Assembly: GCA_910580225.1 (NCBI GenBank)
Contig: CAJTXE010000006.1
Coordinates: 4,532-68,531, forward strand
Source: an uncultured Acetatifactor sp.
GTDB taxonomy: Bacteria; Bacillota; Clostridia; Lachnospirales; Lachnospiraceae
Length of the DNA: 64,000 nucleotides
Direction: 5' to 3'
Under the pieces are notes generated by a model. The model did not search any database, was not told the origin of the DNA, and saw only the letters and a program-made list of their open reading frames with translations. This document shows, piece by piece, positions 30,854 through 37,387 of the stretch. The position numbers and the translations under genes were made by a program. Positions within the stretch are counted from its first letter, which is position 1; each line of letters begins with the position of its first letter.

Positions 30854-32635
30854 ATGAAATTATCAGAACATTTCCAAATATACAAACGTTCCCTGAAATA
30901 CATCTTTTCCCTCAGCCGGACCCACATGATCTGTCTGATTTTAAGCAGTATTCTGCAGAACCTGCTGCCCTACATTCCCATTACCTTTTCAGCCCTTCTC
31001 CTGGATGCACTCTACGAAGGCCAGCCCGTCGACCGGCTCCTGACCCTTGTCCTGCTCACGGTAGGAAGTGTATTTCTGTTCAGTGTGGTAAGCACCTGGC
31101 TCTCCTCCACACGCAGCCAGGCCTCCAATGAAATGTATCGGAATCAACACTGGGAACAGGCCGAAAAGGCCATGCAGATGGCCTACGCCTCTGTGGAGGA
31201 CCCTGAAGTGGCCCTTCTCCGCTCCCGAATTGCCATGGAATCCCAAACCGGCTACAACCTGTTTGGACTGGTTTTCGCTACCGAAAGCCTGATCTCCAAC
31301 CTGACCCGGATTCTCCTGTCCCTGTCACTGTCATTGTCCTTCTTTTTCCTGGATACCGTACCTGTCTCTGAAAAATGCCTGCTAATCGCAGGAATTCTGG
31401 CAGCCACAGCAGGTGTTATTTTCAGCAGCAAAAAAACAGAAGATCTGACAAACCGTTTCTATGGTGACTGTGTTCAGACAAACCTGTTTTATGATAAATA
31501 CTCCAGTTACATGAACCATTACAGCAGCGGCAAGGATATCCGACTCTACGGCATGGCAGAGGGCCTGTTGTCCCTGAACAACCGGGAAGGTATGCTGATG
31601 AATCACGCACAGGCAGAACTGAATATAAAGTCGGCCGCCCTGAAGACGACAAATCAGCTCCTAAGCCACCTACTGCGTTTCGGTGTCTATATGATCCTGA
31701 TCAAGGCAGCTCTCTCCGGCGGAATCTCCGTGGGTTCCATCGCCCGTTACGTGTCCTGCATCATGCTGCTGATCGGCGCATCCTCGGACTGCTGTGCGAT
31801 GATTCAGCGCATCCTTGGCAACAATCCTTACCTGAAACGCTACTTTTCCTACCTGGATATTCCCAATCCCATGTACCAGGGTTCTCTTACCGTAGAAAAA
31901 CGGGATGACAATGAATATTATGTGGAATTCCGAAATGTTTCCTTCCGATATCCGGGAACGGACACCTACGCCCTGCGTCACGTCAACCTGAAATTCAAGG
32001 TAGGGGAAAAACTGGCAGTCGTAGGCCAGAACGGCAGCGGCAAGACCACCTTCATTAAGCTGATGTGCCGCCTGTATGATCCCACAGAGGGAGAAATCCT
32101 CTTAAACAAGGTTAATATCAAGAAATATGATTACAATGAATATATGTCCATCTTCTCCATCGTCTTCCAGGATTTCCGTCTGTTCGCCTTCCGCCTGGGA
32201 GAAAATGTGGCCGCCGGACCCGATTATAACCGGGAAAGAGTAACCCACATCCTGAATCAGTCCGGCTTTGAAGAACGCCTGACTGCTATGCCGGAAGGAA
32301 CGGACAGCTTCCTGTACAAAGACCTGGACAGCAACGGTATCGAAATCTCCGGCGGGGAAGCCCAGAAAATCGCCCTGGCCAGAGCTCTCTATAAAGATGC
32401 CCCCTTTCTGATTCTGGACGAACCCACGGCAGCCCTGGACCCTGTTTCCGAGTATGAGATCTACAGCAAATTTAATGCCATCGCCGGTGACAAAACAGCT
32501 ATCTACATCAGTCACCGACTGGCCTCATGCCGGTTCTGCGACAAAATCATAGTCTTCCACAACGGCCAAGTTGTGCAAAAAGGCAGCCATGACACCCTGC
32601 TTGCAGATGCCGCTGGAAAATATCATGAACTGTGA
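30854..32635 (+). CDS. ABC exporter with fused membrane and ATPase domains
   Basis: A 593-residue ABC half-transporter. Residues 1-310 hold about six membrane helices, the rest the nucleotide-binding domain: Walker A VGQNGSGKTT, Q-loop VFQDFRLFAF, signature EISGGEAQKIALARALYKDAP, Walker B FLILDEPTAALDP and switch IYISHRLAS. All catalytic residues appear intact. The ATG at 30854 follows AAAGGAAG; upstream in-frame codons lie in the gap after the pseudogene. Since the adjacent partner gene is decayed, this protein either homodimerises or has lost function. The export substrate (peptide, lipid or drug) cannot be told. Confidence 0.9.
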   Translation: MKLSEHFQIYKRSLKYIFSLSRTHMICLILSSILQNLLPYIPITFSALLLDALYEGQPVDRLLTLVLLTVGSVFLFSVVSTWLSSTRSQASNEMYRNQHWEQAEKAMQMAYASVEDPEVALLRSRIAMESQTGYNLFGLVFATESLISNLTRILLSLSLSLSFFFLDTVPVSEKCLLIAGILAATAGVIFSSKKTEDLTNRFYGDCVQTNLFYDKYSSYMNHYSSGKDIRLYGMAEGLLSLNNREGMLMNHAQAELNIKSAALKTTNQLLSHLLRFGVYMILIKAALSGGISVGSIARYVSCIMLLIGASSDCCAMIQRILGNNPYLKRYFSYLDIPNPMYQGSLTVEKRDDNEYYVEFRNVSFRYPGTDTYALRHVNLKFKVGEKLAVVGQNGSGKTTFIKLMCRLYDPTEGEILLNKVNIKKYDYNEYMSIFSIVFQDFRLFAFRLGENVAAGPDYNRERVTHILNQSGFEERLTAMPEGTDSFLYKDLDSNGIEISGGEAQKIALARALYKDAPFLILDEPTAALDPVSEYEIYSKFNAIAGDKTAIYISHRLASCRFCDKIIVFHNGQVVQKGSHDTLLADAAGKYHEL

Positions 32636-32802
32636 AATGCACAGGCCCAGTATTATACAACAGAAGCAGAATGTTCTGCATAATTGTGGTCTATGAGAAC
32701 CTTTCAGCTCCACTGTCAGCAAAGGAGGCACTGAAAAATATACCCCAGAGGCTTTTGTCCGAAAATCAGCTCTGGCGAAATGCCAGAGCTTCATTTTTAT
32801 TC

Positions 32803-33066
32803 CTATGCCAGGCTCCCATGCTGATGCATATATTTCTCCTTCGTGGCAAGCCCCCCGCGAATATGGCGCTCAGATTTGTTCACATCCAAAACCTTTCGGG
32901 CCTCTGCTGCAAGCGCAGGATTCACCTGCTCAAGGCGTTCTGTAACGTCCTTATGTACCGTGCTTTTACTGACACCGAAAGTCTTTGCTGTCTGTCTCAC
33001 CGTGGCATTATTGTCGATGATATAGTTAGCAATGCTGACGGCGCGCTCTTCGATATAATCCTTCAA
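32803..33066 (-). CDS. spoIIID: Sporulation transcription factor SpoIIID
   Basis: SpoIIID is a small DNA-binding protein that reprogrammes mother-cell transcription between the sigma-E and sigma-K stages of sporulation. The 87-residue protein matches the family along its whole length: MKDYIEERAVSIANYI, the helix-turn-helix ATVRQTAKTFGVSKSTVHKDVTERL, and RHIRGGLATKEKY in the basic C-terminal tail. The start is TTG at 33066, preceded by AAGGGGT, and the reading matches homologous N-termini. A near-perfect sigma-E-type promoter lies 31-59 bases upstream. The ribosome site plus first codons recur at 36064-36095. Its presence shows that the organism belongs to an endospore-forming lineage. Confidence 0.96.
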   Translation of the reverse strand: MKDYIEERAVSIANYIIDNNATVRQTAKTFGVSKSTVHKDVTERLEQVNPALAAEARKVLDVNKSERHIRGGLATKEKYMHQHGSLA

Positions 33067-33096
33067 AGGAATACCCCTTTAAGATACCTTTTTTCC

Positions 33097-33125
33097 ATTG
33101 TATGAAGGATTTCCGGGGGGTATGA
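33097..33125 (-). promoter_or_regulatory. Sigma-E-type promoter of spoIIID
   Basis: On the minus strand TCATA (33125-33121) is followed after 16 bases by CATACAAT (33104-33097). Both match the sigma-E consensus (KMATA and CATACANT) at the known spacing, as expected for spoIIID. Confidence 0.75.
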
Positions 33126-33134
33126 CTGAAATAG

Positions 33135-33365
33135 CTATCTGATGCCGACTTTTACACTAGATAAACTCGCGCTTCCGTAACCTTTACTCCAAAAATTTGT
33201 CCTGACATTTTCCGGCAGATATTTTGCCAACGCCTCCACCAGCTCATACACCTTCGTCCCCGGTGCAATCTCATTCGGTGTCTTATACTGCCCATCTTCA
33301 ATGATTCTCCTGATATACCGAATCGCCGGTTTCGGATTTCCATACCCCGTAAGCCTTCGCCTATA
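33135..33365 (-). pseudogene. Unrecognised gene fragment between tet-type gene and spoIIID
   Basis: A minus-strand frame of 76 codons opens right after a stop codon and has no start codon of its own. It reads like a genuine protein C-terminus: GYGNPKPAIRYIRRIIEDGQ early and VYELVEALAKYLPENVRTNF later, with regular amphipathic helices. I do not recognise the family. The 5' part is gone, consistent with a remnant left beside the tet-type gene when the segment was acquired or rearranged. A shorter overlapping frame is arginine-rich and looks like a shadow. Confidence 0.45.
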
Positions 33366-33374
33366 TCACATTTT

Positions 33375-35264
33375 TCATTTATATTTCTCCATCAATGCCT
33401 CCACACTCTCATTCATCGGTAAATATTTGAAAAAATCCTGTAAAACTGCTGCACTTCCGTGGGTAAGAATATTCAGCCTTGATTCATAATTCATCATATC
33501 CCGGAGAAGGGCTTTCCCGATAAAACAAGTTTCCGTTTCTCCATATTGGTACTCTGTGATTCTGGCTTTCATTTTACAGATATCATTCAGCACACTTTTA
33601 TCATAATCGGCAGGAACCGTTATGATAAAATTCTGCCATGGCTCCAATATTTCTACAGCTGCATCATCCAATGCTTTTTTCAGTGCGAGCGGAACCAATT
33701 TGCGGAAATCGGCAGGTGTGCCCATTACACTGTCATAATCTGCTTCCAAAAAAGTTATCTTGACATCAATCACTTCATGTCCCTGCGTCCCCTCATTCAA
33801 TGCAATCCTTATCCCATCCATAACCCCATTCTGAAAAGGCTTCTCAAGATAGCCATAGGAAACCAGATTTTCGTATTGAAATCCGCTTCCCAATGGCAGC
33901 GGCTCAACCTGAAACACCACTCCCGCATAATAAGGATTCTTCCAATCCCCGATTCTTATGGAACAATACCCCTCTTTGGTTGGATGTTCCTTATAAATAT
34001 TGGTTAAAGGTCCAAACGATATGTTTAACCCAAATCGGTTCTTTAATATTTCTCCGATGATCTCCATCTGCAAAGGTCCGTACAAAGAAATGATAATATC
34101 CTCTGTCATCGAACTTACTTCAAATTTCAGCTGTGGGTCTTCCTGCCATAAGGTATTCAATGCATTCAATAACCGATACCTTTCATGATTGTCTTTCGCC
34201 ACAATATTGGCATGGAATAAGGGCTCCTCTAGCTTCACCTTACTGTCATCCCCATGATTCCCGCCTATAACCGTTCCAACCTTCAGCAGCTCTTCATCAT
34301 AAATAATTCCCACATCCCCACACGCAACGCTTCTGGCAGAAATGATTTTTCCGTTTTCAAAATATGCCAGATTACGTACCAGCATTTTCTGGGATTCCTC
34401 ATTCCTGATATACACATTTTGTCTGACCGTAACGGTTCCGCTGAAAACCCTGAAAAAAATACGTTTTTGTCCTTTCTGGTCAAAATCCACCTTAAAGACA
34501 TAGGCTGACAATTTATCCGTTTGGAGCTTAACATCTGCCATGATTTTTGTCAGCATGTCCATCAGGCTGGTAATTCCCTGATTTTTTAATGCCACTCCGC
34601 CCAACACGGGATATAATTTCCCGTCTCGAATCAGACGGATCAATTCTGTTTCATACTCTTTTGTGGTGATTTCCCGGGACTCATCATATTTTTCTATCAA
34701 TGTTTCCGATGAAAGCAATAATTTCATCTGGAGTTCTTCATCATCCAACGGGATATCCTCTATTTCCACCTGTTTCCCGCCTACCCCCTGATACCTTTGA
34801 CATTCCAGGATTTCGTCCGTCAGCTTGGTTCTTATGGTTTTGATCAGGTCTTCATAATCTACCCCCATTCTGTCCAGTTTGTTGATAAAAATAACCGTTG
34901 GGATCTTCAGTTCGGAAAGCTTCCTGAAAAATAATCTTGTCTGGGGCTGAACCCCTTCCCTGGCAGCAATCACCAGTACTACAACATCAAGTACATGTAA
35001 TACGCTTTCCACTTGGGACAAAAAATCAAAATGCCCGGGAGTATCAATCAAATTAATCTTCACATGATTCCATTCAAAGGATATAACCGATGATTTAATT
35101 GTCATTCCCCGCTTTTTCTCTAAGTCCATGGAATCCGTAACAGTCGTTCCATCATCTACATTCCCCATTTTCCGGATACATCCGGCCTGAAACAGCATGC
35201 CCTCTGTCAGCGTCGTTTTGCCCGCGTCCACATGAGCAAGAATTCCCAAATTAATTACATCCAT
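33375..35264 (-). CDS. Divergent Tet(M)/Tet(W)-type ribosomal protection GTPase
   Basis: A 629-residue EF-G-like GTPase of the tetracycline ribosomal protection family, which removes tetracycline from the ribosome. It has the G1 loop AHVDAGKTTLTE, switch region RGMTIKSSVISFEW, G3 DTPGHFDF, G4 FINKLDRMG, and C-terminal regions like Tet(M): PLPLGSGFQYENLVSYGYLEKPFQNGVMDGI and TPADFRKLVPL. Length is close to Tet(M) (639), but many positions differ, including much of the C-terminal tail that inserts near the drug site, so resistance is likely but unproven. The gene is visibly A+T-richer than its neighbours, suggesting acquisition. No Shine-Dalgarno site stands out before the ATG at 35264. A leader with attenuator precedes it. 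Confidence 0.85.
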   Translation of the reverse strand: MDVINLGILAHVDAGKTTLTEGMLFQAGCIRKMGNVDDGTTVTDSMDLEKKRGMTIKSSVISFEWNHVKINLIDTPGHFDFLSQVESVLHVLDVVVLVIAAREGVQPQTRLFFRKLSELKIPTVIFINKLDRMGVDYEDLIKTIRTKLTDEILECQRYQGVGGKQVEIEDIPLDDEELQMKLLLSSETLIEKYDESREITTKEYETELIRLIRDGKLYPVLGGVALKNQGITSLMDMLTKIMADVKLQTDKLSAYVFKVDFDQKGQKRIFFRVFSGTVTVRQNVYIRNEESQKMLVRNLAYFENGKIISARSVACGDVGIIYDEELLKVGTVIGGNHGDDSKVKLEEPLFHANIVAKDNHERYRLLNALNTLWQEDPQLKFEVSSMTEDIIISLYGPLQMEIIGEILKNRFGLNISFGPLTNIYKEHPTKEGYCSIRIGDWKNPYYAGVVFQVEPLPLGSGFQYENLVSYGYLEKPFQNGVMDGIRIALNEGTQGHEVIDVKITFLEADYDSVMGTPADFRKLVPLALKKALDDAAVEILEPWQNFIITVPADYDKSVLNDICKMKARITEYQYGETETCFIGKALLRDMMNYESRLNILTHGSAAVLQDFFKYLPMNESVEALMEKYK

Positions 35265-35353
35265 ACGCTTTACCTGCCTTACGCTCTTACTTTTTGTCTG
35301 AATTTTTTTATCTATCCTGTACTTTTTATTTTTGATTCTCTAAAAATGGGTGC

Positions 35354-35400
35354 AAAAATGCCGCAGAAAGTATCCTTTAACTGTGGGTACTTCCTGCGGC
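35354..35400 (-). terminator. Attenuator terminator upstream of the tet-type gene
   Basis: On the minus strand GCCGCAGGAAGTACCC and GGATACTTTCTGCGGC form a long stem around ACAGTTAAA, followed by ATTTTT. The stem begins within the stop codon of a 33-codon leader frame, an arrangement typical of translation-coupled attenuation. Confidence 0.75.
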
Positions 35401-35501
35401 TATTTATGGGCAATCGAGTAGGGGAATGCTCTTCTCCGCTGCTCGCCGCGCGCCCTGTAAGCCGCTTCAGCGGCATAATTCCTCTGTACGGGCCTGCGCA
35501 T
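35400..35501 (-). CDS. Possible leader peptide directly before the attenuator
   Basis: A 33-residue arginine/alanine-rich frame, starting MRRPVQRNYAAEAAYRARGE, has AGAGGTG about 10 bases before its ATG. Its TAG stop overlaps the first base of the attenuator stem, so a ribosome reaching the end would block the stem from forming. A second frame from GTG 35512 runs through the attenuator to 35312 and is an alternative. Coding is inferred from position only. Confidence 0.4.
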   Translation of the reverse strand: MRRPVQRNYAAEAAYRARGEQRRRAFPYSIAHK

Positions 35502-35627
35502 AAAAATAACACACCTCTTGAGTGTGCTACAACCGAAAGGTATAGAATTCACGAAAGGTTACCTGAAAACGGCACAACAATAAAGAGGTCTTACACCCCG
35601 ATCATTGTCTGCACCAAATATGTAGTT

Positions 35628-35660
35628 TTAAGACATAATTACCTCATAAAAAGTAGTCAT
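35628..35660 (-). CDS. Possible 10-residue leader peptide MTTFYEVIMS
   Basis: ATG at 35660 is preceded by GAAAGGAGAG with good spacing and by a small hairpin, CAATCTG/CAGATTG. The frame stops after 10 codons. It lies about 50 bases downstream of the promoter and 360 bases upstream of the tet-type gene, as leader peptides of inducible resistance genes do. Confidence 0.5.
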   Translation of the reverse strand: MTTFYEVIMS

Positions 35661-35710
35661 ATTTTGTTACTCTCCTTTCACAATCTGCCAAAACAGATTG
35701 ATTTTACTTG

Positions 35711-35739
35711 AGTGTAGCACATTCCGCGATAATGTTCAA
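35711..35739 (-). promoter_or_regulatory. Promoter of the tet-type gene leader
   Basis: On the minus strand TTGAAC (35739-35734) and TACACT (35716-35711) are 17 bases apart. The distance to the tet-type start codon is about 450 bases, spanning the leader. Confidence 0.55.
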
Positions 35740-35779
35740 TAGGCAAATGAAAGTAAACATTTCCGAGAGCAGTCGTCAT

Positions 35780-35919
35780 GTAACAGTTCAGACAGGGCGC
35801 TGAACTGTTACGAGAATGCACACAAAACGCGAAAAGAATGCGTTTTGGCGCCCGCAAGTCTCGCAAAATTGCACAGAGCGCAATTTTGACTTCGCGAGAG
35901 GGGCTGTCTGAACTGTTAC
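35780..35919. mobile_element. 140-bp MITE with IS66-like ends
   Basis: The element is bounded by perfect 16-bp inverted repeats, GTAACAGTTCAGACAG (35780-35795) and CTGTCTGAACTGTTAC (35904-35919). It is flanked on both sides by the direct repeat GTCGTCAT (35772-35779 and 35920-35927), an 8-bp target-site duplication. Inside are three further hairpins: TAACAGTTCA/TGAACTGTTA, CAAAACGC/GCGTTTTG and GCAAAATTG/CAATTTTGC-type arms. There is no coding sequence. Ends starting GTAA and an 8-bp duplication are features of the IS66 family, so I infer mobilisation by an IS66-type transposase elsewhere in the genome. It sits about 40 bases upstream of the tet-type promoter. Confidence 0.85.
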
Positions 35920-35923
35920 GTCG

Positions 35924-36085
35924 TCATGACACTGCAGTTAGACAGAATTTGCCGGCTGCTCCCGTTCCGTCGCCGCTGTCAGTTCCTCTGCTGCAGGAGT
36001 TGACACTGCAGATGACGCCTGCTGCGGAATCGCTGATTCTCCACTTCCTTAAACCATGGCTGCTCTCTTGAATATAATCCTTCAA
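35924..36085 (-). CDS. Short frame starting like spoIIID, coupled to the DprA-like gene
   Basis: A 53-residue frame begins at TTG 36085, 9 bases after the dprA-like stop codon and with a GAGGTG site overlapping that stop. Its first residues, KDYIQES, and the surrounding DNA copy the spoIIID start, but everything after is unrelated, serine- and glycine-rich and unrecognised. It ends in the MITE target duplication. It may be a remnant and not a working gene. Confidence 0.3.
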   Translation of the reverse strand: MKDYIQESSHGLRKWRISDSAAGVICSVNSCSRGTDSGDGTGAAGKFCLTAVS

Positions 36086-36094
36086 AGGAACACC

Positions 36095-37387
36095 TCACGA
36101 TCTCTTCACATAAAGCCCTTTCACGCACTTCAGGCGGGAGTCCCGGCATAACCGTTTCAACCAGGCATCCATCTGCCCTTTTGCCACCTGAAACGCTTCC
36201 GCCGCCTCTTCCTTCGTCATCCCCTCCCCAATATGCTCCATCACATACGGCGCAATGATAGGGTACAGATCCGTCTCCGTATCCGGGAGGCTTTCTGACT
36301 TTGTCCGGCCGGTTTCCGGTTTTGTCCGAATCTTTTCTTCTACTGTTTCCGATTTTGTCTGAACCCTTTCCTTTCCGGTTTCCGACGCCGCCTGGTCAGC
36401 CTCCTCTGCTTTTGTTTCCGCCATCTCTTTGGCAAAAGAAAACAGATCCACCTGCTGAAATTTCTCTTCCTTCCTGGTCAATAATTCAAAAACAGGCGCT
36501 TCCGACAATTCATAGGGAACAGCCCCCTTTTCAATCAGCCTCCTATTCCCTTCATACCCCCCGTGGTTCCACACCAGGACTTTGGTCCATTCATTTTTCA
36601 TCGCCTCTGTGGCGCCGGCCCATGTGCCGCCTTTATTATAGTCGGACGCAACTACAAAAGTCCCATATGAGGAAGCATAGATATACCTATTCCGGTTCAT
36701 GGCCCTGGCTGCCGAAAACCCCACGTCCGGCCTTACATCAGACAGCAGAAGGCATTTTCTGTTGACGATAGCGTCCAATATCTCTTTTTTCCTGATCTTG
36801 GAAATCAGAGAATCTGCCACAAAGGAAATCGCCGCGCTGCCGGATTCCACAGCAGCCTTCTCCGCAATGGAATCCACACCTTTCGCTCCTCCAGAATATA
36901 CCACCAGCCGCTCTGCCGCTGCTTTTTCCACCAGCTTCCGGGCAAACTCAACCCCCTCCGCGTCCACGTTCCTTGAGCCGGCCACACCGATGCCTATCTT
37001 TTTCGCCAGTCCGATATCGCCGGAATAAAAGAGGACAGGGGGCGTTTTCTTCTTCAGCCTGCGCTTCATCAATACCGGATAATCCGCATCAAACTGGGTG
37101 ACAATGTCAATCCCTTTTCCCTCCAGCTCGTCCAATTGAAAGGCCACCGTTCCGGCCCGGGACATCAGACGTTTTATCCGCTCTATATACGCCTGACTGC
37201 AGTCTGTCTCCCGCAGAAAACTCTGGCTGGGATCCATGACCACACTGGGCTGCTGTCCATGCTCTAACACGCTGTCCAGCAGTTCGTTCCATTCTTTCAA
37301 TGTCAAAGGCTTATAAGCGTCATCATTGTTGATTCCCATATACGAACACAACAAAACAGCGCTCATGGAATTGTCCGAAAACTTCAT
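36095..37387 (-). CDS. DprA-like SLOG-domain protein with C-terminal winged helix
   Basis: A 430-residue protein. A helical N-terminus leads to a Rossmann-like DprA/Smf (SLOG) domain with FDADYPVLMKRRL, GVAGSRNVDAEG, VYSGGAKGVDSIAEKAA and MNRNRYIYASSYGTFVVAS, which correspond to the DNA- and nucleotide-binding regions of DNA-processing protein A. A disordered Glu/Lys/Thr linker (about 335-375) follows, then a winged-helix-like domain ending GLYVKRS. Canonical DprA loads RecA on single-stranded DNA. This one differs in its long linker and in its partner: the start codon abuts the stop codon of a RecQ-PRTase gene, so the two are coupled. I infer a dedicated DNA-processing or defence role, separate from housekeeping competence. 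Confidence 0.88.
   Translation of the reverse strand: MKFSDNSMSAVLLCSYMGINNDDAYKPLTLKEWNELLDSVLEHGQQPSVVMDPSQSFLRETDCSQAYIERIKRLMSRAGTVAFQLDELEGKGIDIVTQFDADYPVLMKRRLKKKTPPVLFYSGDIGLAKKIGIGVAGSRNVDAEGVEFARKLVEKAAAERLVVYSGGAKGVDSIAEKAAVESGSAAISFVADSLISKIRKKEILDAIVNRKCLLLSDVRPDVGFSAARAMNRNRYIYASSYGTFVVASDYNKGGTWAGATEAMKNEWTKVLVWNHGGYEGNRRLIEKGAVPYELSEAPVFELLTRKEEKFQQVDLFSFAKEMAETKAEEADQAASETGKERVQTKSETVEEKIRTKPETGRTKSESLPDTETDLYPIIAPYVMEHIGEGMTKEEAAEAFQVAKGQMDAWLKRLCRDSRLKCVKGLYVKRS

Noticed and set aside
35312..35512. 66-codon frame from GTG running through the attenuator of the tet-type gene
   Set aside because: It crosses the terminator stem and has no conserved look; the shorter frame ending at the stem fits attenuation better.
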